A DNA stretch of 64,000 nucleotides from Phyto melanocephala. Taxonomy: Eukaryota > Arthropoda > Insecta > Diptera > Rhinophoridae. Under the pieces are notes generated by a model. That model was not told where the DNA came from, ran no database searches, and was given only the letters and a program-made list of their open reading frames with translations. The stretch lies in NCBI GenBank assembly GCA_941918925.1, contig OW799236.1, forward strand, positions 121,531,062-121,595,061, in the 5' to 3' direction. Shown here one piece after another: positions 24,651 through 36,397 of this stretch. Both the position numbers and the translations under genes were made by a program. Within the stretch, counting starts at the first letter, position 1. The number at the start of each line of letters is the position of its first letter.

Positions 24651-25215
24651 AACGCTTCAAAAAAAATAATTTTTGCACTAAATCATTATTTACTACTACC
24701 GATAAAAATGGAACCATTATGTTTATGTACCAACTAACTGCAGCAACAATAAGGTCAAATATCCATGGCGCTAGCGTAATGCTCTGTATTTAATGGAAAT
24801 AGAAAGGGCCCATCTGTTATGAGCAACTAAAACCTGACCATTACAGAGAACCTGTCCAAATGCAACTGATTGGATTAAAGCAAGTATTGGCCGAAAAACT
24901 TCCAGAATATGGGGCCAGACATGAAACCGTAATATTCCATTTTGAAAACTCTAGGCCAAATATGGCATCAACTGATAAAAAGTTATTTAGAAAGAAGTGA
25001 TTTGGTAAGTTTTGCCCAACCCGCCATATAGTCCAGACCTTGCCCTGTCAGAATACTATTTGTTCGAATTGATGCAGGATGCTCTTAGCGGCATACGCTA
25101 AGAAATTGTCTTAACTTCTAGCCTCAAATGATAAGCAATGCTTTTGGCTCTAGCACTATATGTTGCCAGAAAGATAGGAAAAAGGTCATGGCTAATAATG
25201 GCCAATACTTTGGAT

Positions 25216-27064
25216 AAATTTATATTACACAATTGTTTAAAAATAAGTTAATATCTATGTTATACACCAAAAAAAACAAATTTAATAATCATATAGACTA
25301 GAAAATTTTAAGCTTTGTATGATATTTACTATTGTCAACTTTTATTAAGAAAAACTTTTTTTGGCTTTATTAATGTGCTGTAACATATTGCCAAACACTC
25401 CTTCCTTCTGCGCTTAATTCGGTCAATCAACTGGCATTTGAAATAAAAGAATTTTATTGAAAGATTTTTGTTTATTTTTTTCTTGTTTTTGTTTTACTTT
25501 TTCCATATCACAAGTATTCGCCCACATTTTGTCCTTAACTATTAACAACGATTTGAATTTAAAATCATGCATATTTTATTTTATCTTAAAATGCTGCTCC
25601 ATTAATTTTCTGAAGGTTGTCAAATAAAATCTATCTATTGTATGTATGTATATGTATGTATGTGTACAAATATGTGTAGAAATAAACAAATAAAAAAAAA
25701 TGTTTATAAAACTATTCCATTGTTTAGTGTGTTTAGCGGTACAATAATTAATGACTGAACGACCGACTAAATGAATGAATTATTGGAATGACTTAGAGAC
25801 GTGTGTGAATAATTGACTTTATTTGTTTCTTCTGAAAGACACACTTTTTCTTTAGTTTTAACATTTTTTATACATTTTTCATTTATTTAAAATTGTAAGT
25901 CTGGTGGTTTTATAGAAAAAGCACTATACTTAATAGTGGATAGAATTAAGTGTGACATAAACTTTGAAAAAGAAGAAGGAGAAGAGAAGCGTCTGATAGC
26001 TCACTCTTTAAAATATGTATGTACGACTAGATTTACACAAATTCAGACGTAGGAGTATATGTTGACAAAGTAATAAATCCCAGTGGAAAAATCTTTCTCT
26101 ATGGAACATATTTAATAAATTCTCAATTTATTGGGATTTTTTCCGTATACCAACAAAGAAAGCAGTTTCAATTACGATAACCATCATAATGATCAATCGT
26201 ATGGTTTAGTGTCTTAGTAAAATTTGATGGTGCATTTTATTCGGTATATCAATGGCATAGTTTAACATTAAGTTTTTATTACTTTTACAATATAAATGAA
26301 GACATATTTATAAGGTATTTGCATTCCGGCAACAAACACAACAACTGAAAAACACATGCGTATTGTTTTTGTAAATATGCTTGTAGATGTCACGCAATTT
26401 TGATAATTTTTTAAAAACTTCAATGACTTTAATGGTCATTAGACCATTTTTAAAAACAGTTTTATTGTTTAATAAATATTAAAATAATTTTTATTGAAGA
26501 AACCATTTTTTAATTCACAATTTAAAGGAAAAAATTATATATAAGAATATATATTTTTCTCTTAAAATTAATTTGAAATTATTAAGAAATTTTGGCTTAA
26601 ATCTTAATTAAATATTTAATAAAATTAATTAGATTTCCGAAAGAAAACAAAGAATTAACATTTTATTTGCATAAAATATTTGCCCAATTCACAACCTATT
26701 ATAGATAACTTATCCATTAATATTTCTATGCCAGAAAGAAAAAACTGCTTAAGTCGACATAAGCCAAAATTGAGTTAATCACAGAACTACCCTCAGACAA
26801 ATTTACAACTGGACAACTTTACAGGAAATTACAGCGTAAAAACTTATTGTCTATTTTTTTTTTTTTTAAAGTTATATCATTTGAAATAATAACTTATTTT
26901 AATTTATAATTTTGCTAAATATACGAAAATAAAAATGCTCTTCAATTTGTGTAGCGCACAATTCATATAATAGTCTTCTTTTTAAAGGGAATCAGTTTTA
27001 TAAAATCAAATATCGACAAATTGGTTAATTGGTGTGAAATCAAATTAATGGAACTAAATATAAA
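25216..27064. other. AT-rich filler, no gene seen
   Basis: No coding frame or terminal repeats recognised. Confidence 0.45.
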
Positions 27065-27207
27065 CAAGTAAGAGCACTATATTCGGCTGTGCCGAATCTT
27101 TTATACCCACCACCAATTTTGTGTACATTTAAAGCACAATATTTATTATTTTGTTAATCGCTATGGAATAATTTCTTTATAATAAAATATGTATCACTTT
27201 CTTTGTA

Positions 27208-27751
27208 GAGGGTGGTTAAATTTTAAGGGCCCATGTTGAAGGTGAACTACACCTAGTCTTTAAATTTGTATTTTGCATTTCATTTGATATTTCTCAATTT
27301 CAAACTTACTCAATTTGATCCGTGGAAAGATACGCAAATGAGCAACGCTTTAAAGTTATTCAGGTTTTTTCAAATTCGTCCACAATCGGGAGAATTGTAA
27401 AAAATATTTAAATTTCTGCAAAACAGGTCTGTATAGAATGTTAGAAAATCTGTGAATGCCTTCTTAGTTCGTTGAATGGGAACCACTGCTGGTTTTTGCG
27501 ATAGTGTGGGAAAAGAGCAGTCATCCTCGCCTCATCATCATGCCCAACAATTGAGCATCAACATTGTCATTGAAAATTTGGATCATCAGATAGAGGAGTG
27601 GTGTCAAGGATGGGGGGCGGGGGCATTTGGCCGATATTTTTTTAAATACATAATTGAACCATACAAATATTATATTATAAAAAGAAATGATAATAACTTC
27701 TTAAACAATTTGTGTTTTATTTAAAATCAACTTAAAATTTAACCACCCTTT
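27208..27751 (+). mobile_element. internally deleted Tc1/mariner derivative (GGTTAAATTTTAAGGG TIR), copy 2
   Basis: The termini GAGGGTGGTTAAATTTTAAG and CTTAAAATTTAACCACCCTT are near-perfect inverted repeats flanked by TA on both sides (27206-27207 and 27752-27753). The interior is colinear with copy 1 at 17024-17623: GTGGAAAGATACGCAAATGA, the TCGTCCACAATCGGGAGAAT block, a helix-turn-helix remnant and a decayed GGHL...-type end. It is nested in the 27065-29148 element. Confidence 0.82.
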
Positions 27752-27804
27752 TAACCTTCGATACGCTAGTAAAATGTTTTCATAAATTTAGTCCTTCAAT
27801 GAAA

Positions 27805-28552
27805 GTGGGCGTGAAAGTAGGAGTATCAATTAAGTTTCTGCTAATAAATACAACTTAGATATTTCAATATAGTCCTTTATTTTCCCAAAAACATTGTGAA
27901 TAGAGAAATTACATGAATTTAAGATAAACCGTTATATGGGAAGTAGGCGGTAAAGTGAGCGTGTCACTTAAACTTTTTGGCACAACAATTACATTGATTA
28001 GAAGGATATATGTAGCAAATTTTATTATCATACCTCTAATTTTGTCGGTTTAATGAGCTTTTAATTTTCATTAACGCTAGATATCGTGAAAAGTGGGCGT
28101 TAAAGTAGTCGTGTCAAAGTTGTTTTTGCTAATGAGTACAACTTAGATGTTTCAATATAGTCCTTTATTATTCTAAAATCTTTATAAATAGAGAAACTAT
28201 ATGAATTTTAGGTAAAACGTTATATGGGAGGTGGGCGTAAAAGTGGGCGTGGCACCTTAATTTTTTGGCACAGTAATGACATTGCCTAGAGGGATATACG
28301 TAGCAAGTTTTATCATCATACCTCAAATTTTGGCGGTTTTTTGAGCTTTTAAATTTCATTAATGGTAGATAACGTGAAAAGTGGGCGTTATAGTAGGCGT
28401 GTCAAAGTTGTTCTCGCTAATGAGTACAACTTAGGTGTTCCAATATAGTCCTTTAATATTCCAAAATCTTTATTAATAGAGAAATTATATGAATTTTGGG
28501 TAAATCGTTATATGGGAGGTGGGCGTTAAAGTGGGCGTGGCACATTGATTTT
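27805..28552. repeat. 288-bp tandem repeat, about 2.6 units
   Basis: GTGGGCGT(G/T)A unit starts fall at 27805, 28093 and 28381, exactly 288 bp apart twice. Each unit carries AATATAGTCCTTTA, TATATGGGAGGTGGGCG and, where complete, a CATACCTC block. The third unit breaks off after GTGGGCGTGGCAC. It lies inside the divergent Helentron-like element. Confidence 0.85.
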
Positions 28553-29149
28553 CCGTCAGAAAAAAGCATTTGACCAAAAAGCCATGTGTGCAAAATTTCA
28601 GGGTCGTACATCCAATTTTGTTGCTTTTATGACGTTTTTGGTTTTAAATATACCGAAAAATACACTGTGCGGTATAAATTTTCGTACATTTTGATCGATA
28701 ACTCCTCTCCTAATGCATAGATTTTGATAATTTTCAGGGAAAAATATTTTTTTTACTCAGGAAATATATATTCGAAGTTTCATGAGTCTACGTTAATGCG
28801 TTTGGACACAATTCCATTTTATTCGATGTTTGAAGGACACGGTTTTTTCGACCTACTCTTGCTTTTCGAGCTATAACTCTCTTCCTAATATTCCGATATA
28901 GCCCATTTTCAATACCAAACAAACCTTGTCTATAAGAAAGATTCTGGCAAAATTTGAGCCCCCTAGCTTTTTCGGTGCGACCTCTATCGTGCTTTCAACA
29001 GACGGACGGACATAGCTAGATCGTCATCAAATCAAACCCTGATTCAGAATATATATACTTTATGGGGTCTAAAATGGATATTTCGATGTGTTACAAACGG
29101 AATGACAAAATGAATATACCCCCACCATTTTTTTTGGTGGCGGGTATAA

Positions 29150-29960
29150 AAATGTAAGCATATGTCCTTTTTCAGAATTAAGAAATTGGATTTATTGTAT
29201 TACATTAATGAGTGTAAACTTGATAAAGTTCTGAACTTTCTTGATCTTGGTATTTTGCTTGATCACCAATTAAATTTTCGTGACCATATGTCTTTAATTG
29301 TTAACAAAGCAAATGGTGTACTTGGATTTGCAAGGAATTTCTCGATCCTTATATTACGAAACAATTATATTCGTCATTAGTTCGACCTATTCTAGAATAC
29401 GGATCAAATATTTGGAATCTTTACTATAATATTCATGTTGATAGTATCGAGTCTGTACAAAAGAAGTTTTTGTTATTTTGTCTACGTGGCCTTGGATGGA
29501 ATTCGTTTTTACTACCTTCATACGAAAGCAGACTCTGTCTTATAAAATTACCAACTTAAAAAAGTCGTCGTTCAATGCTGAGTTTTTCTTTTGTGCTGAG
29601 CCTAATTCAAGGCTATGTCGATTCTGAATTCCTGCTAAGTAAAATATCTTTTAATGTTCCAACCAGACCAACTCGAAACTTCTGTCTTATTAACTTAAAA
29701 TACTATAGATCCAACTATACTAATAACGATCCTCTTCGTCGTATATGTGAAAACTTTAATAATTATTATCACCTTATTGGCCTTAATGAAAGTAAAGAAA
29801 TTGTGAAAAAAATATTATTTTATATTTAAATCGTTGAATTGTATAGAATATTATTTTATATATAACCTTAATTTTGTTTTGTTATTTTATATACTTTAGT
29901 CTGTAAGTATTTATAATCTATAGACAATAAATTAAATAAATAAATAAATAAAACAGCTTC
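29150..29960 (+). mobile_element. LINE 3' fragment (reverse-transcriptase C-terminal region)
   Basis: Frames from 29162 give LNFLDLGILLDHQLNFRDHM and NKANGVLGFARNFSI. Further frames give IESVQKKFLLF-like text, then PTRPTRNFCLINLKYYRSNY and NNDPLRRICENFNNY. This is the segment downstream of the reverse-transcriptase catalytic core in Jockey/CR1-type LINEs. The 3' end is a TAAA/AAAT tail (29930-29955). At least three frame breaks are present and the catalytic region is absent. Confidence 0.72.
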
Positions 29961-30559
29961 CCTAAAAAACTATAAAAACAGACATAAGCAGTTTTTTCTT
30001 GTTGCCACAGATTTTGTACAACACTTACATCAATTTTACCTTTGTTTTCAAAATGTCGTATAAATACATCATAGCGGTGCAAGTAAGTACTATCGCCATT
30101 TTTCTTTAATATACAGAGAAGAATTTCTTACAACCCACGACTCCTATGACAGGTTGTCAATGCTTTAAATATTTAATAACTATCAAAGTATACCACAAAA
30201 AGTGTAAAAGTACATTCATTTATTTTCTTATATCAAAGAGCATTCTTTAAAATAAGAAGTAAGAATATGCTATTTTGTTTCTTAATTAAAACAAAATTAT
30301 TATATATATTTAAAATTACAACATGAAACTATGACTCACCTTTATATTAAAAAGTGCCAACATTTTTGTTAAAAAATGTGCACAGTTTTGTTTTGGGCAA
30401 ACTTGAATTGAAAAAAAAATATATTAATTCCAAATTTTGTTTTGGACGTTAATGTATTCTTCTAATCAAACTCTTTCATATTTAAGGGAGTTGAATCAAG
30501 TAGAACATCCGTTATTTTGTTTCGAGCGCCATCTTGGATATAAAACTTTTCCACAGTGG
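29961..30559. other. AT-rich filler, no gene seen
   Basis: Nothing recognisable apart from the TSD at its right edge. Confidence 0.45.
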
Positions 30560-30567
30560 GCTGTAGT

Positions 30568-31570
30568 TAGGGTGATCGATTATTCGACTTTTTTTAAGAA
30601 ACCGGTTTTCAAATAGTTTGAAATTTAGAACTTTAAAAAAACCAGTTGCTATTTTGAAAATTAAGAAAAAACCGGCTAACCGGTTCGAATATATAAAATA
30701 TATTTAAAGAAAAAATTAAAAAATTTGGATCAAAAAGATTATAATAAAAATTATATCTAAATATGAAATTTTTACAGTTTATATACGTTTGGCTGCACAA
30801 TAACGCAATAAGTGACATGAATGCAGTTGACTAATTTGGTTTTAATTAGTTGAATTTAAGAACAGCAAATAAAATAAATAAATACAATTAATTAATACAT
30901 AAATAAATAAGACTTTTTATAAGGCTGTTTTAAAATTTTGTATCTCCTTCTGTACATTTTTTAAATGTTAAATAGATATTTTAAACTAATATGCACTAAA
31001 ATATTTTGTTTGAAATGATTTCTGTAATTTGAAATACATCTTAAAGGCTAGGGAGAAAATCTTTCTTATACCCCTGAGAGACATACAAAAATAGGCATAA
31101 ACTAGTTTTTTCAATGGTTTAATTGAAATTTAAGTTGACAGACACTCAATGTCATTAATTAAAATTAGGTTCTGGAAAAAGAGAATTTTGGGTTTTCTTT
31201 ATGGAACTACATTTTTCACCTAAAAGTGATCGATCAGCTTAGTTTATGCCTTAATTACCGTTACCTTTTAATGTTAGTTTTATATCCTATAAAAAAATAG
31301 TATTGAAGCTCAATTATTTTTCTTATTTTGCATTTGTTTTTTAAACATCAAATAGACTTCTTACAATACTATTATTTTTTTTAACTTAAACTTTAAACTT
31401 TAAATATACTATGGTACGATTGGTTACAAAGATATATAAAAAAAACCGGATTTTTCGGATAAAAAAACCGGTGTATTCGATATTCGAAAAATCAACATTT
31501 AGAAAAACCGCCAGCAAAAAGAGGAAAACCCGGGTTTTCCTCCTGTTGTAAAACCGAGTCGATCACCCTA
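30568..31570. mobile_element. non-autonomous hAT element with perfect 8-bp TSD
   Basis: The ends are TAGGGTGATCGATTATTCGA and the inverse ending TCGATCACCCTA. GCTGTAGT occurs on both sides (30560-30567 and 31571-31578). The subterminal regions are rich in AAACCGG/CCGGTTT, which could be transposase-binding repeats. The element is 1,003 bp without transposase coding, so it must be mobilised in trans. Confidence 0.85.
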
Positions 31571-31578
31571 GCTGTAGT

Positions 31579-32271
31579 CAAGCCTTTTTATATAATTACA
31601 AAATTGAATCTGTTATTTGTTTTCGTTTAAATTGAGAACGTAACATATATTTTGGTGCTCAGACAGTGCCTAAATGGTTTTCTAATCTTTTTTTATTTTT
31701 TATGTAATTTTTTAGCAAACAAGTCTGTAAATAATCTAAGAACTGTTAAGTTTTGCGTATGAGTAGTAGTATGAGAAAGTATGAAAGTATGAGAAAAAAC
31801 AGAGTCAGCCGTGTTTCTTTACTTTTATCTTAGCTTTTTTGCTGATTTTCAATAACGATTTTCTTACGAGTAGTTTTGAAAGTTTTAAATTGTATACAGT
31901 TTTTTTTACTCCTCTTGGGTGCATAGGGTTTCTATTTTTTTAAGATTAGTCTACTGTAAGCCCATTCCCAGGATGATTGCGCTGCCACTTATCGTTATCT
32001 TAGAACAACGACTCCATATGATTGTGTAGTGGTAAAGATTCTTAGCTATGTGATGTGTAGTCTGCTCAGCATTTTGTCGTTATTCCCCTATATTTGGCGC
32101 TTCATGGTGCCAGAAGTGAGCGAGAAAGCCTCTTAATTGAAAACTAAAAAAACACTATGAAAAAGTGTTTGTCTCTACCGTGATTTCAGCCAAAGTCCTT
32201 AGTTTTAAAGTCTAGCACTGCATTTAATACACTACGTCCCTGTACTACATACGGGTATGTGCATCATATGG
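31579..32271. other. non-coding filler
   Basis: No gene or repeat family recognised. Confidence 0.4.
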
Positions 32272-32373
32272 TTGATATATACTTATTATGGAGTTGCAAA
32301 TGAATATTGTGGAATTTAAAAACGGAATGACAAAGCTATTATACCTTCGCCACTACAGGGGAAAGAAAGGTAT
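32272..32373 (-). mobile_element. fragment of the Helentron-like element (5' end)
   Basis: On the plus strand TATACTTATTATGGAGTTG, then AAACGGAATGACAAAGCTAT and ATACCTTCGCCACTACAGGG with GGTATAA form a diverged inverted 5' end like those at 8220-8312 and 33085-33170. It lies 58 bp from copy C. Confidence 0.55.
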
Positions 32374-32430
32374 AAATAACGACACCTTGTGTGTAGACAA
32401 TGACGCGAGTGGAAACTTTCTAAATTTAAA

Positions 32431-33170
32431 CAAGAGCGCTATATTCGGCCGTGCCGAATCTTATATACCCTTCACAACGTGTAGTCATGCAATAACAGTA
32501 GTTTGTATCACCATTCATCCCATATGAAATACGTACATACATATAAAAATATACATATATAAAAACATCCCATTGTAAAATTATAAATTTACGTATGTAT
32601 GTTAAAAGAAAAAAAAAAAAAAAACAATTTTTAAAAAAAATTACAAAAAAAATTAAAAAAAAAATAATTAAAATATATATAATAAAATAAAACAAAAAAA
32701 AATAATAAAAATATAAATAATATATTAAATAAAAAATAAAAAAAATATTAAAAAAAAAAATATAAAAAAATAAAAAAAAAATTTTTTCGCTCAGCTGGGA
32801 TTCGATGCCACGTTTACTCTAGCCAGTATACACGTTTGTATGTATGTATGTTGTTGGTGTAATGTTGTTTTTGTGAACAAAAAATCGGGGTGGTCGTGGG
32901 TTCTTGCTCATATCTCAGTTGTTTATGTACCGATGTTTCTGATTTTCAATACCGATCTACTCCCGAATACTTCTGATATTTTAATACCTCACCCGGGTCC
33001 AAGCGATGTCGGTAACGGACAGACAGACAGACTGACAGAGCTTAATCGACTCCCATATTCATAAGCTTTCAGAAAATATATACTTTATGGGGTCGGAAAT
33101 GAAAATTGTAAAAATTTCACATGGAATGACAAACCTATATATACCCTTTTTCACTGTGTGAAGGGTATAA
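32431..33170 (-). mobile_element. Helentron-like element, copy C
   Basis: The 3' terminus has lost four bases (CAAGAGCGC instead of CAAGTAAGAGCGC). The hairpin ATTCGGCCGTGCCGAAT, subterminal repeat, A-rich core and TCCGGT-like tract follow as in copy A, and it ends GTGTGAAGGGTATAA. The GTCTGTCCG tandem tract is shortened here and the GGGGGGCTTCAAAAAG block is deleted. Confidence 0.75.
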
Positions 33171-34939
33171 AAAGCAATGCAAGTTAAGCAATAAAAATTA
33201 GGGCTCTAGTGTATACAAACTTTAAGAGGGTTATTTCCTTTTAATGAGCAAATATAATTAATACAAGACATAACTTAAAAAAAATGAATAAAGAAGAAGT
33301 TCTCCTAAAATAAAATTTCTCAAAAAGGCTTTGTAAAAAGAATATTTTCAAATTAAAAACTGTATTTATAAATGCTTATTCCCAGCAAAAATGTATGCTT
33401 ATCAGTAGGCATACCCACCTGTAATAGAAAAAGCTTAATTGTCTTATACAAACCTGCTTTCCTCTAAAATAATAAGTGAGTTTTCACATTTACTTTGGTG
33501 AAATATTTAAGATTTGTATAAGCGTCACTTTCTGCGATTTCATCCGATTTGAAAATTATTCACTTGAAATATTTTCTCTTAACTAATACACAAATCATTT
33601 CAATGATTGTAGCTTACTTTGTTGCTTCTCAGTAAATACTACTTAAGTGCAAGACTGATAGACACAAGATTATGCATTGCGCATGTTTGCTATAATTTAG
33701 AAAAACCAGCTTTCTCATGTGTGACGTTATATCAGCAAACAAGCGATTGATATTGCAAGTAAGAATTTTTAAAAAGGTAAAAAATAAAGTGCCAAAAATA
33801 AATAATAAATAATGAAATTATTAATAAAAAATAACACTTAAAAAGTAAAAAACAAAAAAAAAATATTGATTTTTTTCTTTTGTTAATATAACTTAAAAAC
33901 GATAAATGATCATATAAGCCGTAAAACTAAAACTATTAGAACTTAATTATCCTTTAATTTATATAAATCTCAGTGTTTATGTTTTGCTTTCGTTAGGTGA
34001 TGGACGCTAATCTGATGTGACGTACATGAGCAGAACGACAATTTTTTTTTACAATCGGAATGCGTTATCTTATTTTTATTATTCTTGACTTGAGTGCATG
34101 TTTAGCGCTTATCTACCTACTTAAGAGCCTTTAAAAATCTATTTATTTTTCAATGGCCATATACAGAAAAAATAATGGTATAGAGAATTTAAAAATTATT
34201 ATTATCTTTTATACTCAATATTTCTGGATTTTTTAAAAATATTTTTACGATAATTATTATTTAAATTTTTATGTTATTCTCGTGCAAATAATTTCTTTAA
34301 GTTATTTTAATATTTTATCCAAAAAGCCAAAAACCATTTTAAAAATTTTTTAAAATATTCCATTTGGGGTTTATCTAATTTCTACAATATTTTTGTTTTT
34401 GTCACATTTTTGTATTTTTTTTTTTTTTTTTTTTTGTAAATTAATACATTGTTAGCAGTTGATGTTATTTTTTATTGTATTTCAAGTTAATATCGCCCAC
34501 TAACAAAAGACGCTATTGTTTACAGAGTATGTAACGCTAACCAACCAGTCAGTGCCTCATCTACTTGTTGTTTCTATTTACTAAAGGGGTTTCCAATGAG
34601 AGGCTGTGGTGTGTATTTTAAATGGAAATAGAACAAGTTTTGTGAATTTTTATTTTATTTTTAAAACCCAGGTTTAATATATAGAATAACGTCAGTCATT
34701 TTTTTTTAACTCCACCTTAATAATCTTTTTCATAAATTGTTTCAGCAAAATTAATATTATTGCGTTCTTTATTTAATATGTACCGCCATACTGCTGGAAC
34801 GCCATCAATATTATTTAATTCTAGCCAAAATAAAATGGTAGCTGTGGCCTCACGTTGTTTTTATTGATCAATTATACCATATTCAATTTCTAGCCCATTC
34901 AAATTACATTTTTGTTAAGGAAAAAATTAAATAGGTTGT
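33171..34939. other. AT-rich filler, no gene seen
   Basis: No exon or terminal repeat recognised. Confidence 0.45.
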
Positions 34940-35110
34940 TATCAAAAACAAAAACTTCTAATTTCGTTAATGAATTTCTTAAATTCCAAACAACGTTCCC
35001 AGTTTTTAGCGAAACCGGGTGCAACAGTCTTAGCATAAGCGTACCACTTAACAACCTCAAACGTGCTAATACTGGCCAACAAGGCCAAACTAACTAAAGT
35101 AACTGATAGA
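34940..35110 (-). pseudogene. delta-class glutathione S-transferase fragment 1
   Basis: The minus-strand translation reads LALLASISTFEV, then WYAYAKTVAPGFAKNWERCL and EFKKF. This is the extreme C-terminal part of an insect delta-class GST, the cytosolic enzyme that conjugates glutathione to xenobiotics. Between FEV and VKWY about 12 residues (the GFDFS... stretch seen in fragment 2) are deleted in frame. The thioredoxin-fold N-terminus and the catalytic serine are absent, so it is not functional. It is related to the second fragment 8.3 kb away on the same strand. Confidence 0.75.
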
Positions 35111-35873
35111 CCCATCTCAAGGATTCATGGCTTGTCAGTCCATAACTCGCCTTAAACAATAACTTGCGTGAACCTCATATAGGTTAATTTTTTTCCATAT
35201 TTTCATAATTTTGCTTCCTAATACCTTAATACTAATAATAATAAGTCCAAAGTTTTTATTCTCCTCGAAAATAAAGTCTCTTAAAGTCCAATCTCTTGCT
35301 AATGGAGAAAAATCGTAGACTCTATCACAATAACACAGCTATTACAGACAGACAACATCAACACTCTCTTATTGAGAAACTCTTTAAATTTATTATCTAT
35401 GCTGTTCAGTACCGGTATTTTGTAAAGCAAAAACTAATGTACTAAAATAGCAACAACAAAAAGACGTACGAAAAAATGCCGGTATTTAAATAAAAATACA
35501 AAAAAAAATACAATAGAAAGAGAAAAAGTGTTAAATTTATCATAAAAATTTATGTCTGATTGTATGTCTATGGAATTTAACTTGAAAAAAAATTATCAAA
35601 ACTGAACTTTCTGAATTGCCATGCACCAATTTTGAAACTAAACGGCCCAAATCAAATATACAATCAAAAGATACAACGAGAAGACCATTTTGTTTTACTA
35701 TTAAATCAATTTGTACAAAAAAAAAATTATTAAAGGTTTATATACATACTTTTTAGATCTTGATGCAAACAATTTTGTAAAAGGAATTACATTATTAAAC
35801 TGCAATTCCTATTTCGTTTTTGCCTTTTCCTGCTGTAAAGTTACAATATACTTTCTACCTGACTAACAATATA
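35111..35873. other. AT-rich filler, no gene seen
   Basis: Nothing recognisable. Confidence 0.45.
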
Positions 35874-35881
35874 CTCTTGAC

Positions 35882-36072
35882 CAAGGCGAATTCAATAAGG
35901 TGAACTCGTCGCTAAAACAACTACAAAGTGAAAAAATACAAACGTGTATTTTGTTAGTGTAAAACAAAACGATATGTTAAAAATACACTAAAATTTGACA
36001 AGTGGTCCCTAAAAGTAGTCAACAGCTGATGATCAGCTGATCTAATAAGTTCACCTTATTGAATTCGCCTTG
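35882..36072. mobile_element. MITE with 25-bp perfect TIR and 8-bp TSD
   Basis: Both ends read CAAGGCGAATTCAATAAGGT then GAACT inward. CTCTTGAC flanks both sides (35874-35881 and 36073-36080). Length is 191 bp, with an internal GATCAGCTGATC palindrome and no coding. The 8-bp duplication and the CA start fit hAT- or P-type mobilisation. Confidence 0.92.
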
Positions 36073-36397
36073 CTCTTGACTATAAAATTTCTCTAGCATC
36101 CAATAGAATATATAAAATATAATGACATTAAAATTCAGGAAACTTCAATGAGACAATTAAAAATCTTGCTCCCATCAACAAAATTGCTGCTTATTAAATG
36201 ACGATATTTACAGAAAAATAAAAACTGTGATAACATAAAAGCACAGCTTAAAATTTCAGCTGTAATAAGGGATAAAAAATAATTCAAATATCGTCTCAAT
36301 TATATATTTATTCCTTACCACACATTAGTATATTCTTCAGCAAGACGTTGTTACGCTACTCATTGTATGGATAACACAAGCGCTGATCAATTAAAAA

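Larger units (their letters stand above)
22460..25215 (+). mobile_element. mariner relic interrupted by nested insertions
   Basis: Conceptual translation before 22688 and after 24411 gives one mariner transposase read-through. Landmarks are EAHRVLTEAYGECVRF (about 22475-22520), then LGATQAAT just left of the hAT insertion, then KAEQLDTVRVK just right of it. Further on are SNIHGASVMLCI (about 24755), YEQLKPDHYRE, QMQLIGLKQVLAEKLPEY and the C-terminal LPERWEKVMANNGQYFG then stop (about 25163-25215). Multiple stops and frameshifts make it long dead. It is DD34D mariner-type (irritans/mauritiana-like). Confidence 0.75.
27065..29148 (-). mobile_element. divergent 2.1-kb relative of the Helentron-like element
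   Basis: On the minus strand it begins with the hairpin TTTATACCCGCCACC...GGTGG.GGGTAT (29148-29115). It passes CATTCCGTTTGTAACAC, a CCCATAAAGTATATATATTC block and a GTCCGTCCGTCTG tract. It ends with the hairpin ATTCGGCACAGCCGAAT and AGTGCTCTTACTTG at 27065. The ends match the smaller family but the body differs and includes a 288-bp tandem repeat. A Tc1/mariner derivative (27208-27751) is inserted near its 3' end. Confidence 0.65.
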
